NCBI RefSeq assembly: GCF_002174455.2 | Contig: NZ_CP147246.1 | Coordinates: forward strand, 2,981,001-3,045,000 | Length of the DNA stretch: 64,000 nt | From: Enterococcus sp. 9D6_DIV0238 | GTDB lineage: Bacteria > Bacillota > Bacilli > Lactobacillales > Enterococcaceae | Direction of reading: 5' to 3' | Shown here: piece by piece, positions 26,662 to 36,284 of the stretch | Layout of the letters: each line of letters begins with the position of its first letter | Numbering within the stretch: position 1 is the stretch's first letter | Program-made: the position numbers and the translations under genes | The notes under the pieces: generated by a model | Database searches by the model: none | Seen by the model: only the letters and a program-made list of their open reading frames with translations | What the model was told of the DNA's origin: nothing

Positions 26662-28932
26662 TTCTTCTATTGTTTGTTCGCTATCAGGAGAATCAGATAA
26701 AGGAGCTTCTTCAGAAACAGTTTCAGTTGAACCAGTTACACTGATCTTCCCATCATCATCCAATTTAGCCACTAAATCATGATCTTCTGGATGATCCAAA
26801 TAATATTCAGCAATTCCGTCTTCGATCTGTTCTTGGATCGTTCGACGCAATGGTCTTGCACCCATAGAAGGATCGTAGCCTAAATCAACTAATTTTTCTT
26901 TTACGTCTGTTGGAACTTCGATATGGATTTTTTGATGAGCAAGTAAGCCGTTCACTTCATCCAGCATCAAGCTGACGATATTCATCAAGTTTTCTTTGCT
27001 CAAAGCTTTGAATTCGATGATACCATCAAAACGATTCAAGAACTCAGGAGTAAAGAAGTTATTCAATTGGCCTAAAACAGATTTCGTCACGCCTTCGCGA
27101 GCAGCGCCAAATCCAACGTTGGCTTCCACATTCCCAGTTCCAGCATTACTTGTCATGATGATGATCGTATCTTTGAAGCTGACTGTTCGACCTTGAGCAT
27201 CTGTCAAACGTCCGTCATCAAGGATTTGCAAGAACATATGCAAAACATCTGGATGTGCTTTTTCGATTTCATCAAGTAACACTAGGCTGTATGGATTGCG
27301 GCGTACTTTTTCAGTCAATTGTCCAGCTTCATCATATCCAACATAGCCAGGAGGTGAACCGATCAATTTAGAGACACTATGTTTTTCCATATATTCACTC
27401 ATGTCAAAACGAATCATTGAATCTTCTGATCCAAATAGTTCAAAGGCCAATTGTTTTGCTAATTCCGTTTTACCAACACCAGTTGGTCCAACAAATAGGA
27501 AAGAACCGATTGGTCGATTTTGTTTACCCAAACCTACACGGTTACGGCGGATCGCTTTTGAGACTTTATCGACAGCATCATCTTGTCCGACAACATGAGC
27601 TTTCAAGTCGACTGCTAAGTTCTTCAATTGTGTTTGTTCTTTTTCTTTCAGATCACCAACTGGAATCCCTGTTTTTTGTTCAACGATCGCTTCGATATTT
27701 TTCTCATCGATCACAGGTGTTTCTTCATCGCTGATTTGTTTTTCCTTCATCGCTTGTAACTTATTGATTTGATCACGGTAGTAAGCCGCCTTTTCAAAAT
27801 CTTCTTCAGCAGAGGCTTGTTGTTTTTGCTGTTCTGCTTCGGCTAATTTCTTTTCGATCGTTTTTGGATCGACGATTTGAATCGTCAAATTCATTTTAGA
27901 GCCTGATTCATCTAATAGGTCGATCGCTTTATCTGGTAAGAAACGGTCTTGGATATAACGATTAGATAAGGTTGCAGCCGCTTTGATTGCTTCATCTGTA
28001 TATTTTACGTGATGATAATCTTCATAGCGTTTTTGCAAACCTTTCAAGATCTTGATCGTTTCATCGACAGTGGGTTCGTCTACACGAACGGGCTGCATCC
28101 GACGTTCTAAAGCAGCGTCTTTTTCGATGATGCGGTATTCATTCAATGTTGTTGCCCCAACCATTTGGAGTTCTCCACGAGCAAGCGCAGGTTTTAAAAT
28201 GTTACCGGCATCCATATTGCCGTCACCAGCAGCACCGGCACCGACAATTTCATGGACTTCATCGATAAATAAGATAACATTTTCAGCTTGCTTGATTTCT
28301 TCGATCAATTTTTGCATGCGTTCTTCAAATTGTCCGCGAATGCCTGTTCCTTGAACTAATGAAACAACGTCTAAACGAATCACTTCTTTGTCCAATAGTT
28401 TTTGGGGAACATCACCATCGACGATTTTTTGAGCAAGTCCTTCGACAACGGCTGTTTTACCAACACCGGGTTCACCGATCAAGACAGGATTATTTTTTGT
28501 CCGGCGATTGAGAATTTCGATCACACGCTTGATTTCTTCATCACGACCGACAACAGGATCGATATCACCATTGCGAGCTGCTTGAGTGATATTGATACCA
28601 TATTCTCCAAGTAAGCCGTCCGCTTGTGCGACACCGCCGCGAGGAGGTTGTCCGCCATTGAAGCCGTTACCGTCACCAAACTGTGTTGGAGGGACTTGGC
28701 CATTCGGGTTACCTTGTTGTTCCTGCATTTGACGAGATAAAGAGCGGTAGAGATCATCTAAACTTCCAAAACCAAATGGATCTTGCTGAGACATTGTTGG
28801 TTGATTATCATTTGCTTGTGCTTTTAATTTTTGGTAGCAACTTTGGCAATAGTCTAATTGTTTTCTTTGACCATTGACATTCGCATATAAATGGATCGTT
28901 GCTGGATTTTGCTGACAATTTTGACAGATCAT
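26659..28932 (-). CDS. clpE: ATP-dependent Clp protease ATP-binding subunit ClpE
   Basis: The protein is 757 residues from the ATG at 28932 ([15 protein letters not shown], the family N-terminus). A GTG at 28942-28944 adds four residues but is 1 bp from AAAGGA. It has an N-terminal zinc finger (CQNC and CQSC) that defines ClpE. The AAA+ modules are at about 95-310 ([13 protein letters not shown]) and 450-680 ([13 protein letters not shown]), with a UVR coiled-coil between ([15 protein letters not shown]). It unfolds heat-damaged proteins for ClpP. A CtsR box lies upstream. A disordered Gly/Pro/Gln linker follows the zinc finger. Confidence 0.96.
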   Translation of the reverse strand: MICQNCQQNPATIHLYANVNGQRKQLDYCQSCYQKLKAQANDNQPTMSQQDPFGFGSLDDLYRSLSRQMQEQQGNPNGQVPPTQFGDGNGFNGGQPPRGGVAQADGLLGEYGINITQAARNGDIDPVVGRDEEIKRVIEILNRRTKNNPVLIGEPGVGKTAVVEGLAQKIVDGDVPQKLLDKEVIRLDVVSLVQGTGIRGQFEERMQKLIEEIKQAENVILFIDEVHEIVGAGAAGDGNMDAGNILKPALARGELQMVGATTLNEYRIIEKDAALERRMQPVRVDEPTVDETIKILKGLQKRYEDYHHVKYTDEAIKAAATLSNRYIQDRFLPDKAIDLLDESGSKMNLTIQIVDPKTIEKKLAEAEQQKQQASAEEDFEKAAYYRDQINKLQAMKEKQISDEETPVIDEKNIEAIVEQKTGIPVGDLKEKEQTQLKNLAVDLKAHVVGQDDAVDKVSKAIRRNRVGLGKQNRPIGSFLFVGPTGVGKTELAKQLAFELFGSEDSMIRFDMSEYMEKHSVSKLIGSPPGYVGYDEAGQLTEKVRRNPYSLVLLDEIEKAHPDVLHMFLQILDDGRLTDAQGRTVSFKDTIIIMTSNAGTGNVEANVGFGAAREGVTKSVLGQLNNFFTPEFLNRFDGIIEFKALSKENLMNIVSLMLDEVNGLLAHQKIHIEVPTDVKEKLVDLGYDPSMGARPLRRTIQEQIEDGIAEYYLDHPEDHDLVAKLDDDGKISVTGSTETVSEEAPLSDSPDSEQTIEE

Positions 28933-29003
28933 AGGATAAAACACGTCCTTTCAAAATAAGACTAATCATGTATCAAAGTCATTAATAAGAAAGTCAAAAA
29001 CCA

Positions 29004-29020
29004 ATTGACCATTTTTGACC
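29004..29020 (-). promoter_or_regulatory. CtsR operator of clpE
   Basis: On the minus strand GGTCAAA-AAT-GGTCAAT is the CtsR heptad direct repeat with the required 3-bp spacing, with one mismatch in the second heptad. It lies directly upstream of a TTGACT -35 (about 28999) and a GATACA -10. Heat-shock derepression of clpE by loss of CtsR is expected. Confidence 0.85.
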
Positions 29021-29180
29021 TTTGAGAATATTATAGCATCTTTCTCAGAAGAATCAAGCAATTGAACTTTAAATAGAATCCGATCACACATATAAAAATC
29101 GAGAAATAGCTTAGACAAATACTTCATTTTGTCATACAATAACCTCAGTCTAAAAATATACAGAAAGCGGTGAATAAATA

Positions 29181-29372
29181 ATGGTCGAGAATTCGTTTGA
29201 AGAACAAATCAATGCGCTGAAAGAAGGAACGATCTCTGAGCTGATCGTTGATCCGCAGGATTTTCCTGCGTTTAGGGAAGCGTGGAAGAATTTACCAGAT
29301 CGGATGTCGATTGTCGGAGAAGCTGGATTAAATGGACGAATTATATATCATTATATGAAAGAAGAAAATTAA
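29181..29372 (+). CDS. small conserved hypothetical protein
   Basis: The 63-residue soluble, acidic protein (FEEQINALKEGTISELIVD; a GEAGLNGRIIYHY tail) is of unknown family. It lies between the divergent clpE and ptsHI. The ribosome site is weak (AAAGCGGTGA 11 bp before ATG 29181). A promoter-like TTAGAC-18-TACAAT precedes it at about 29112-29141. Codon use is like its neighbours and the ORF spans nearly the whole gap, so it is probably real. Confidence 0.6.
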   Translation: MVENSFEEQINALKEGTISELIVDPQDFPAFREAWKNLPDRMSIVGEAGLNGRIIYHYMKEEN

Positions 29373-29409
29373 GAGGGCCGTTCAATCAATAAAAAATAGG
29401 TGAAAAGTG

Positions 29410-29438
29410 TTGTATCTACTTTAAAAAAATGGTAATCT
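29410..29438 (+). promoter_or_regulatory. promoter of ptsHI
   Basis: TTGTAT (29410-29415), a 17-bp spacer and TAATCT (29433-29438) lie about 105 bp before ptsH. Confidence 0.45.
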
Positions 29439-29545
29439 TAAAAATTGAAAGGGTCTTTTCTTGATGTCTGTTTTATTCGAATCAAGCAGAGAAAGGAAAA
29501 CCCTAACATAAAAAATTATTTTACTTACGAAGGAGACCGATTCAT

Positions 29546-29812
29546 ATGGAAAAGAAAGATTTTCACATCGTAGCAGAAACAGGGATTCACGCTCGTCCAG
29601 CTACATTATTAGTACAAACTGCAAGTAAATTCAACTCAGATATCAACTTAGAATACAAAGGTAAATCTGTTAACCTTAAATCAATCATGGGCGTTATGTC
29701 TCTAGGCGTTGGCCAAGGTTCAGACGTTACTATCTCAGTTGATGGTGTAGACGAAGCTGATGCATTAGCAGCAATCGTTGACACAATGAAAAAAGAAGGA
29801 TTGTCAGAATAA
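29546..29812 (+). CDS. ptsH: phosphocarrier protein HPr
   Basis: The 88-residue protein has the PEP-dependent phosphorylation site His15 in [12 protein letters not shown]. The regulatory HprK site Ser46 lies in [13 protein letters not shown]. It passes phosphate from enzyme I to all EIIA domains. When phosphorylated on Ser it acts with CcpA in catabolite repression. The ATG has CGAAGGAGACCG. Its stop overlaps the ptsI start (TAATG), the normal ptsHI coupling. Confidence 0.98.
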   Translation: MEKKDFHIVAETGIHARPATLLVQTASKFNSDINLEYKGKSVNLKSIMGVMSLGVGQGSDVTISVDGVDEADALAAIVDTMKKEGLSE

Positions 29813-31539
29813 TGTCTGATATGCTAAAAGGAATTGCCGCAAGTGATGGTGTCGCTATCGCTAAAGCTTACCTGTTAGTTCAACCTGATTTATCTTTCGA
29901 CAAAAAATCTGTAGAAGATACTGCTGCGGAAGAAAGACGTTTAGATGATGCTTTAGCAAAATCAACGACTGAACTGCAAGCAATCAGAGAAAAAGCAGCT
30001 CAAAGCCTTGGCGAAGAAGAAGCGCAAGTTTTTGATGCGCATTTGATGGTTTTATCTGACCCTGAAATGATTGGTCAAATCAAACAAAACATCCAAGATA
30101 ATAAAGTAAACGCTGAAGCAGCATTAAAAGAAGTGACTGATATGTATATCGGTATGTTCGAAGCAATGGATGACAATGCCTACATGCAAGAACGTGCAGC
30201 AGATATTCGCGACGTTGCAAAACGTATTTTAGCTCACTTACTAGGAGTTACGCTTCCTAATCCTTCAATGATCAACGAAGAAGTGGTTGTGGTTGCTCAT
30301 GACTTGACTCCAAGTGATACTGCTCAGTTAGACCGTACATATGTGAAAGCATTTGTAACGGATATCGGTGGACGTACGTCTCACTCTGCTATTATGGCGC
30401 GTTCTCTTGAAATTCCTGCGATCGTAGGAACAAAAGAAATCACTGCAAAAGTGAAAGAAGGCGATATTTTAGCGGTAAACGGGATCGATGGCGATGTGAT
30501 CGTTCATCCAACGGACGCTGAAAAAGCTGATTTTGAAGCAAAAGGTAAAGCGTATGCTGACCTTAAAGCTGAATGGGATAAATTAAAACATGCTGAAACA
30601 GTGACTGCTGACGGCAAACATATCGAATTAGCTGCCAATATTGGTACACCTAAAGATTTAGAAGGCGTACACAACAATGGCGGAGAAGCTGTTGGTTTAT
30701 ACCGTACAGAATTCTTATACATGGATTCTCCGGACTTCCCAACAGAAGAAGATCAATATGTTGCATACAAAGCTGTACTAGAAGGCATGGACGGCAAACC
30801 TGTCGTGGTTCGTACAATGGATATCGGTGGAGACAAAGAATTACCTTATCTTCAATTACCGCATGAAATGAATCCGTTCTTAGGTTACCGTGCATTACGT
30901 ATCAGCTTATCTGAACGCGGCGACGATATGTTCCGCACACAAATGCGTGCATTATTACGTGCTTCTGTTCATGGTAACTTACGTATCATGTTCCCAATGG
31001 TTGCTACATTGAAAGAATTCAGAGCAGCGAAGAAAATCTTCGATGAAGAAAAAGCAAAATTAGTTTCTGAAGGAACAAGCGTATCTGATACGATTCAAGT
31101 CGGTATCATGATCGAAATTCCTGCAGCAGCTGTGATTGCGGATAAATTCGCCAAAGAAGTTGACTTCTTTAGTATCGGAACAAATGACTTGATCCAATAC
31201 ACAATGGCAGCAGACCGTATGAACGAACGTGTTTCTTACCTATACCAACCATACAATCCTTCAATCTTACGTTTGATCAAAAACGTGATCGACGCATCTC
31301 ATGCTGAAGGCAAATGGACTGGTATGTGTGGAGAAATGGCGGGCGACCAAACTGCAGTACCTCTATTAGTAGGGATGGGCTTAGATGAGTTCTCTATGAG
31401 TGCAACATCTATCCTTAAAACACGCAGCTTGATGAAACGTCTAGATACTAAGAAAATGACTGAACTTGCGGATCGTGCGTTGAATGACTGCGATACAATG
31501 GAAGAAGTTATGGAATTGGTTGAAGAGTTCACAAAATAA
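29812..31539 (+). CDS. ptsI: phosphoenolpyruvate-protein phosphotransferase (enzyme I)
   Basis: The 575-residue enzyme has the standard length. The active His lies in [20 protein letters not shown] (about residue 190). The C-terminal PEP-binding barrel has [29 protein letters not shown] and the catalytic Cys in MCGEMAGD. It starts the PTS cascade by autophosphorylation from PEP. The ATG overlaps the stop of ptsH by one base, and a long perfect terminator follows. Confidence 0.98.
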   Translation: MSDMLKGIAASDGVAIAKAYLLVQPDLSFDKKSVEDTAAEERRLDDALAKSTTELQAIREKAAQSLGEEEAQVFDAHLMVLSDPEMIGQIKQNIQDNKVNAEAALKEVTDMYIGMFEAMDDNAYMQERAADIRDVAKRILAHLLGVTLPNPSMINEEVVVVAHDLTPSDTAQLDRTYVKAFVTDIGGRTSHSAIMARSLEIPAIVGTKEITAKVKEGDILAVNGIDGDVIVHPTDAEKADFEAKGKAYADLKAEWDKLKHAETVTADGKHIELAANIGTPKDLEGVHNNGGEAVGLYRTEFLYMDSPDFPTEEDQYVAYKAVLEGMDGKPVVVRTMDIGGDKELPYLQLPHEMNPFLGYRALRISLSERGDDMFRTQMRALLRASVHGNLRIMFPMVATLKEFRAAKKIFDEEKAKLVSEGTSVSDTIQVGIMIEIPAAAVIADKFAKEVDFFSIGTNDLIQYTMAADRMNERVSYLYQPYNPSILRLIKNVIDASHAEGKWTGMCGEMAGDQTAVPLLVGMGLDEFSMSATSILKTRSLMKRLDTKKMTELADRALNDCDTMEEVMELVEEFTK

Positions 31540-31545
31540 GAATTT

Positions 31546-31595
31546 AAAGCTTCTGTTGTTTAGACATGTGTCTAAACAACAGAAGCTTTTTTTGT
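31546..31595 (+). terminator. terminator after ptsI
   Basis: AAGCTTCTGTTGTTTAGACA and its perfect complement form a 20-bp stem with a TG loop, followed by TTTTTTTGT. Confidence 0.95.
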
Positions 31596-31607
31596 ATAAG
31601 AACTCTT

Positions 31608-32144
31608 TTATGATTTGATATGCTGCTTGATCTTTTTTATTGCCCATTCGTAGTGACTAGAAGTTGCAGAAACACAGTAGCTTCCTAGTGTAGATGTTCC
31701 AGTCCAAGGCAATGTATTTTTAGCGAATAATTCTTCATTCGTGAATGTCTCAATCATTTTTAATACCTCAGCATGGCTATTTTTTAGAAGTTCCTTTGCC
31801 TCATTCAGAGAGGTATTTTGATGTTTTTCTATAAATTCTTCATTGAGTTTACCGTAAGTTCGCCAATTATAGGGAGTGGGTATGAAAGGCTTTGTTTCGC
31901 CGTTTTGATTAGAGTCTACCCAATTTAAAAGCAATTGATGCCATTCATATAAATGAATCAGCACATCCCGCAAATTCTTATCACGTTGCCAGTGAGCTTC
32001 CTTTCTTTTTTCCAAAAAGGTTTCACTAAAGACAAATGATGCATTCTGTTTTTCAGCAGACATAGAATCGATCAGCTGCCATAATTTCGAAAACTGTTCG
32101 TCTGCTGTTGTGATCAAGTCTATTTTAGTTGTAGGTCTAGGCAT
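31608..32144 (-). CDS. ClbS/DfsB family four-helix bundle protein (DUF1706)
   Basis: The protein is 178 residues from the ATG at 32144 (MPRPTTKIDL), which has AAGGAGAGTG; an in-frame start 21 bp upstream lacks one. Family features are LRDVLIHLYEWHQLLLNW, FIPTPYNWRTYGKLNEEF and SHYEWAIKKIKQH. Related proteins include the colibactin self-protection enzyme ClbS and DinB-like metal proteins. The role here is unknown. It lies 67 bp downstream of the WYL regulator on the same strand, so probably under its control. Confidence 0.85.
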   Translation of the reverse strand: MPRPTTKIDLITTADEQFSKLWQLIDSMSAEKQNASFVFSETFLEKRKEAHWQRDKNLRDVLIHLYEWHQLLLNWVDSNQNGETKPFIPTPYNWRTYGKLNEEFIEKHQNTSLNEAKELLKNSHAEVLKMIETFTNEELFAKNTLPWTGTSTLGSYCVSATSSHYEWAIKKIKQHIKS

Positions 32145-32211
32145 AATATACACTCTCCTTTGCATTTATACTTTCATGGTAGCATAGATAAGGTGACAGC
32201 TGTTTGTCACT

Positions 32212-33117
32212 TTATAGATTTAAATAATTTTTTTTTATCTCTTCGACCTGAGTCAGTAACTTTTTTTCTACATGTGCTGGTGAAAGGACTTTGACTGAAG
32301 CACCTAAAGATAAGAGAAAAGAGTATAGCCAATAATCTTCCGGTAATAGCGCATCTACAAGTAAAGAGCCGTCTTGATTGATCTGGATATCCTTCATATC
32401 AAATTCATCATACGCTCTGAAAGCAATCTCTTTTGTGAATAAAAGAGTTAAGTGCAATAAAGTGGGGCTGTCTTTTTCTTCAAGAGCAGGAACGGTGTAG
32501 CTACTTCTAGAAAAAGCTTCGTCAAGTATTTCCAAATCAGTGATCCTATTGATTTTATAGGTTCTGTAATCTTGTTTTGAAATGCAGTAAGCTTGTAGAT
32601 ACCAGGCTTTAGATTTAAAGAGTAATTTTAATGGATAAACGATTTTTAAACTTGTTGATCCGTAAGAGGTTGCATAGGAAAAAGAGAGAGCTTTTTCTGT
32701 AAGGATAGCATTTTTCAAAAGTTCAAATTTTTGATTGTCGGGATCTGTTTTCCCCCAACGGGAAAAGTCAACTTCGATCCAACTAGTGTCAGTCTTTTTA
32801 AAAAGAGTTTGAAGTTTTGATAAAGTCGTTGCAGCATTTAAATGATGTGTCACAGCTAAGCTTTGAAGAGCAAAGAGAATTTGGTCTTGTTCGTCAGCTG
32901 AAATCATCGATCTGTCTAACACGTAATGATCAAGCAGAGAGATCCCGCCACCTTTTCCTTTAGTTGTGTAAATTGGAATACCAGCGATAGATAACGCTTC
33001 TATGTCCCGTAAGATCGTCCGTTTAGAGACTTCGAAATGTTTTGCTAACTCCATTGTCGTCATCTTTTTTCTTTCGAGTAGAAGATAGACGATTTCAAAC
33101 ATTCTATTTAGTTTCAT
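32212..33117 (-). CDS. WYL-domain transcriptional regulator (YafY-like)
   Basis: The 301-residue protein has an N-terminal DeoR-type winged HTH (MTTMELAKHFEVSKRTILRDIEAL) followed by GIPIYTTKGKGGG. A WYL domain at about 145-225 (KAWYLQAYCISKQDYRTYKINRI) and a C-terminal extension follow. WYL regulators respond to ligands and are frequent beside stress and defence genes. The ATG at 33117 has GATAGGAGGTG. It is the first gene of a two-gene unit with the DfsB-like protein. Confidence 0.88.
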   Translation of the reverse strand: MKLNRMFEIVYLLLERKKMTTMELAKHFEVSKRTILRDIEALSIAGIPIYTTKGKGGGISLLDHYVLDRSMISADEQDQILFALQSLAVTHHLNAATTLSKLQTLFKKTDTSWIEVDFSRWGKTDPDNQKFELLKNAILTEKALSFSYATSYGSTSLKIVYPLKLLFKSKAWYLQAYCISKQDYRTYKINRITDLEILDEAFSRSSYTVPALEEKDSPTLLHLTLLFTKEIAFRAYDEFDMKDIQINQDGSLLVDALLPEDYWLYSFLLSLGASVKVLSPAHVEKKLLTQVEEIKKNYLNL

Positions 33118-33256
33118 GATAGCACACCTCCTATCTTAGAGTATTTACCCTAGGAATAGTATATCATGAAAGAAAAAAATAATTTATGATAGGCAAAGTT
33201 TTAAAAATTATAGATTCGATGAGAATGTTACTATTTATAAAAATATACATATTGAA

Positions 33257-33299
33257 AAAAAGAAGTTTTTTCTATAAAACCTTCTTTTTATGATATAAT
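33257..33299 (+). promoter_or_regulatory. promoter region of the AbrB-Doc pair with inverted repeat
   Basis: AAAAAGAAGTTTT (33257-33269) and AAAACCTTCTTTTT (33276-33289) form a near-perfect inverted repeat that ends just before TATAAT (33294-33299). Toxin-antitoxin operons are usually autorepressed at such sites. The -35 is poor. The repeat could also act as a terminator. Confidence 0.4.
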
Positions 33300-33324
33300 A
33301 AATAAAATCAAGGAGGGAATAAGG

Positions 33325-33582
33325 ATGTCTGAGACTATAAAAAAAACGAGAAAAACAAGAAAACAAGGAAATACATACATTACAACTTTACCTAAAGAGG
33401 TAATTCAAGCGTTATCTCTACATGAAGGTGATAAGCTTGAATTCGTTATTCGTGATGGGCAAGTGTTATTAGAGAAACCATTATCGATCAAATCAGATAA
33501 TGTTCCTGATGAGTTTTACGATGACATCGACTTTTTTATGAATAAACATGATCAAGCGTTTAAAAATTTGGTTGAGAAATAA
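33325..33582 (+). CDS. AbrB/MazE-family antitoxin
   Basis: The 85-residue protein has a basic N-terminus (KKTRKTRKQGN). A SpoVT-AbrB swapped-hairpin DNA-binding domain follows (YITTLPKEVIQALSLHEGDKLEFVIRDGQVLLEKP). The C-terminal tail is acidic and aromatic (DEFYDDIDFFMNKHDQAF) and would thread into a toxin. Its stop overlaps the Doc-like gene by one base (TAATG). The ATG follows AAGGAGGGAATAAGG. Classic Doc partners are Phd-type, so this is an AbrB-Doc pairing. Confidence 0.85.
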   Translation: MSETIKKTRKTRKQGNTYITTLPKEVIQALSLHEGDKLEFVIRDGQVLLEKPLSIKSDNVPDEFYDDIDFFMNKHDQAFKNLVEK

Positions 33583-33965
33583 TGAAGTATTTGACGATAG
33601 AAGAAGTCATTGCGATGAATTATGCATTGATTAAACGATACAGTCCACTTGAGGTTATTGGTGTCAAGGAAATGGGCGCTTTGGAAAGGATTATTGCTCA
33701 ACCAAAGCAGGAAGTATTTGGAAAAGAATTGTACCCAACTGTTTTTGATAAAGCCTATATTTTATATGAAAAATTGATCAAAAAGCATTGTTTCCACAAT
33801 GGTAATAAACGTACGGCAGTTTTAGCATTGTTGGTTTTTTTGAAGCGAAATGGATTGATTTTAGAGGTGGACAATAGAGAGTTGGAAGATATGAGTGTGG
33901 GAATTGCTATTAATAAAGTTTCGCAAGATGAAGTTATTTCTTGGATTAAAAATAATTGTAAGTAA
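33582..33965 (+). CDS. doc: death-on-curing (Doc/Fic) family toxin
   Basis: The 127-residue protein carries the Fic-type active-site motif HCFHNGNKRTAVLALLVFL (HxFx[N/D]xNKR) at about residues 67-75. This matches Doc kinases, which phosphorylate EF-Tu and stop translation. The N-terminal YLTIEEVIAMNYALIKRY is typical of the family. It starts inside the antitoxin stop codon, so the two are translationally coupled. It sits directly upstream of a type I restriction locus, a common place for an addiction module. Confidence 0.88.
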   Translation: MKYLTIEEVIAMNYALIKRYSPLEVIGVKEMGALERIIAQPKQEVFGKELYPTVFDKAYILYEKLIKKHCFHNGNKRTAVLALLVFLKRNGLILEVDNRELEDMSVGIAINKVSQDEVISWIKNNCK

Positions 33966-34163
33966 CGATCATATTGATTTGTTAAGAATGCTTTAGTGAT
34001 GGTTAAGGTAGGTTTAAATTTCTACTTATTATATAGAAATACACTTTTTTGTAGAAAAAATGTTAGAATTAACTTAGTAATAGAAATAAAAATTGAAATT
34101 ATTTCTTTATCAATATAATTCTTAATGTAAATAAAACACGGGAAAATTGGAGAGACAAAGATA

Positions 34164-36275
34164 ATGACGAAATCAGTAGAAATATTATATGAGAACACAG
34201 AAATTAATGTTACTAAAGAGACAAATCTCGTTTTAGCTATTGCAAACAAATTAAGAGGAACATACAAAGCAGAGGATTATCAAGATGTGATAATTCCAAT
34301 GGTTATTATTCGTCGTTTCGAATGTGCTTTAGAAGACACAAAAGATGAAGTTGTTAAAACATATGAGGCAAATCCTAAGATTGCCCCAAAAGTATTAGAA
34401 AGAAAGTCAGGCCATAGCTTTTACAATGTTAGTCATTTTAATCTTAGTAATCTACAAGATCAAGCAGACGATATAAAAGGTAATTTTAAAGACTACATTA
34501 AAGGGTTCTCCGCTAATGTAAAAACAATCATCGAAGATTTAGACTTTATTAAACAAATCGATAAATTGGACAAAGCGAATAAACTTTTATTAATCATCAA
34601 AGCTTTTGCTAACTTTGATTTATCTCCAAAAACAGTTGATAATATGCGAATGGGTTATTTATTTGAGGATATTTTACGTCGATATTCAGAGAATGTAAAC
34701 GCTGGAGATCATTATACTCCACGGGAAGTGATTCGCTGTTTAGCAAATCTATTACTTGCAGAAGGTTGCGATGATATTTATCAAGATGGGAAAATCGTTA
34801 AAATTGGTGACTTTGCGTGTGGTACTGGGGGGATGCTCTCTACGATAAATGATTTTATTTTACGTAAAAATTCAAGTGCAAAAATCCATATGTATGGGCA
34901 AGAAATTTTAGATAGTTCATATGCTATCTGTTTAGCTGATATGTTAATTAAAGGCCAAGATGCAAGTCATATTCAACAAGTGAACACGTTGAAAGAGGAT
35001 GCCTTCCCTGATGATGAATTTCGTTTTGTTATTATGAATCCGCCATTTGGTACACCTTGGAGTGGAGATAAAGCGGCGAATGGGACTAAAGAAGCGGTTG
35101 AGGAAAGTGATCGTTTCAAGCATCGAGTAGGAATTGATGGACCAGAAATCACGATGACACCTGCAAGTGGAGATGCTCAATTATTATTTATGCAACATGC
35201 TTTAAAAAAGTTAAATAAAGAAAATGGTCGAGCAGCAATTATTACGAATGGCTCGCCGTTATTTTCTGGTGGTACAGGTTCAGGTGAAAGTCAGATTCGT
35301 CGTTGGATGCTAGAAAATGATTTGATTGAAGCAATTATTGGGTTTCCTGATCAATTATTTTATAATACTGGTATTTCAATCTATGCTTATATATTAAGCT
35401 ATAATAAACAGCCTAAGAGAAAAGGAAAAGTACAGTTAATTGATGCAACAAAATTTTATAAAAAAATGCGTAAATCTATGGGAAATAAACGTAATGAGCT
35501 ATCAAACGATCATATCAAGAAAATTACTCATTTATATGCAGATTTTAAAGAAAATGACTATTCGAAAATTTTTGATAATGAAGAATTTCTTTACAAAGAG
35601 TACGCTGTGTACCAACCAATGCAACGGAATTATCGAATTGATGAAGAACGGATCCAAGCAATGATTGATAATAATACATTGAAGAACTTTTATGACAAAG
35701 ACAAAATTGAAGAATATCAATTGATGGATCCTCTTCCTACAAAAACCAAGCTATTATTGAATAAGTTTCTTGAGAATGAATCAACGTATGAAGAAATTAT
35801 CCATCGTTTAGTGACTAAAGGTGAAGAAATTGGTGAATTTAAAGAGCCAAAAGAGTTCACCAAAAGAGTTAAGAAACTATTTAAAGATTTAGATATCCCA
35901 GCTGGAGTAGTGAATTCTATTATTAAATCAATGAGTAGAATGGATAAAACAGCTGATATTCAAAAAGACGCATTGGGTAATATTATTCCTGATAAAGAAA
36001 CAAAAGATATTGAATTAGTTCCTTATAAACAGTCTATAGATGAATATATGGAAAAAGAAGTATTACCACATGTTCCAGATGCAATGGTATTTTTTGAAGA
36101 GGATTTAAGTAAGAAGACAAAAGGAAAATCTACACCGGCGATAAAAACTGGGGCTGAAATCCCATTTACCCGTTATTTTTATAAATATCAGGCACCCGAG
36201 TCTTCTGATGAATTATTAAAAGAGTTTAAGGATATCGATTTGGAATTAAATAAATTACTAGAAGAATTAGGATAG
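34164..36275 (+). CDS. hsdM: type I restriction-modification system methyltransferase subunit
   Basis: The 703-residue protein has an N-terminal HsdM helical domain (LAIANKLRGTYKAEDYQDVIIPMVIIRRF). The SAM motif IGDFACGTGGMLS and catalytic motif IV FVIMNPPFGTPW lie in the methylase core (about 160-430). A long C-terminal extension of about 200 residues (FLYKEYAVYQPMQRNYRID) follows, as in the larger HsdM subfamily. It methylates adenine at the site set by HsdS. The ATG follows TTGGAGAGACAAAGATA. The hsdS start is immediately downstream. Confidence 0.96.
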   Translation: MTKSVEILYENTEINVTKETNLVLAIANKLRGTYKAEDYQDVIIPMVIIRRFECALEDTKDEVVKTYEANPKIAPKVLERKSGHSFYNVSHFNLSNLQDQADDIKGNFKDYIKGFSANVKTIIEDLDFIKQIDKLDKANKLLLIIKAFANFDLSPKTVDNMRMGYLFEDILRRYSENVNAGDHYTPREVIRCLANLLLAEGCDDIYQDGKIVKIGDFACGTGGMLSTINDFILRKNSSAKIHMYGQEILDSSYAICLADMLIKGQDASHIQQVNTLKEDAFPDDEFRFVIMNPPFGTPWSGDKAANGTKEAVEESDRFKHRVGIDGPEITMTPASGDAQLLFMQHALKKLNKENGRAAIITNGSPLFSGGTGSGESQIRRWMLENDLIEAIIGFPDQLFYNTGISIYAYILSYNKQPKRKGKVQLIDATKFYKKMRKSMGNKRNELSNDHIKKITHLYADFKENDYSKIFDNEEFLYKEYAVYQPMQRNYRIDEERIQAMIDNNTLKNFYDKDKIEEYQLMDPLPTKTKLLLNKFLENESTYEEIIHRLVTKGEEIGEFKEPKEFTKRVKKLFKDLDIPAGVVNSIIKSMSRMDKTADIQKDALGNIIPDKETKDIELVPYKQSIDEYMEKEVLPHVPDAMVFFEEDLSKKTKGKSTPAIKTGAEIPFTRYFYKYQAPESSDELLKEFKDIDLELNKLLEELG

Positions 36276-36284
36276 GTGTTTGAA

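Noticed and set aside
26659..28944. Several long plus-strand frames inside clpE
   Set aside because: They are shadows of the clpE reading frame: reverse-strand codon patterns with no ribosome sites.
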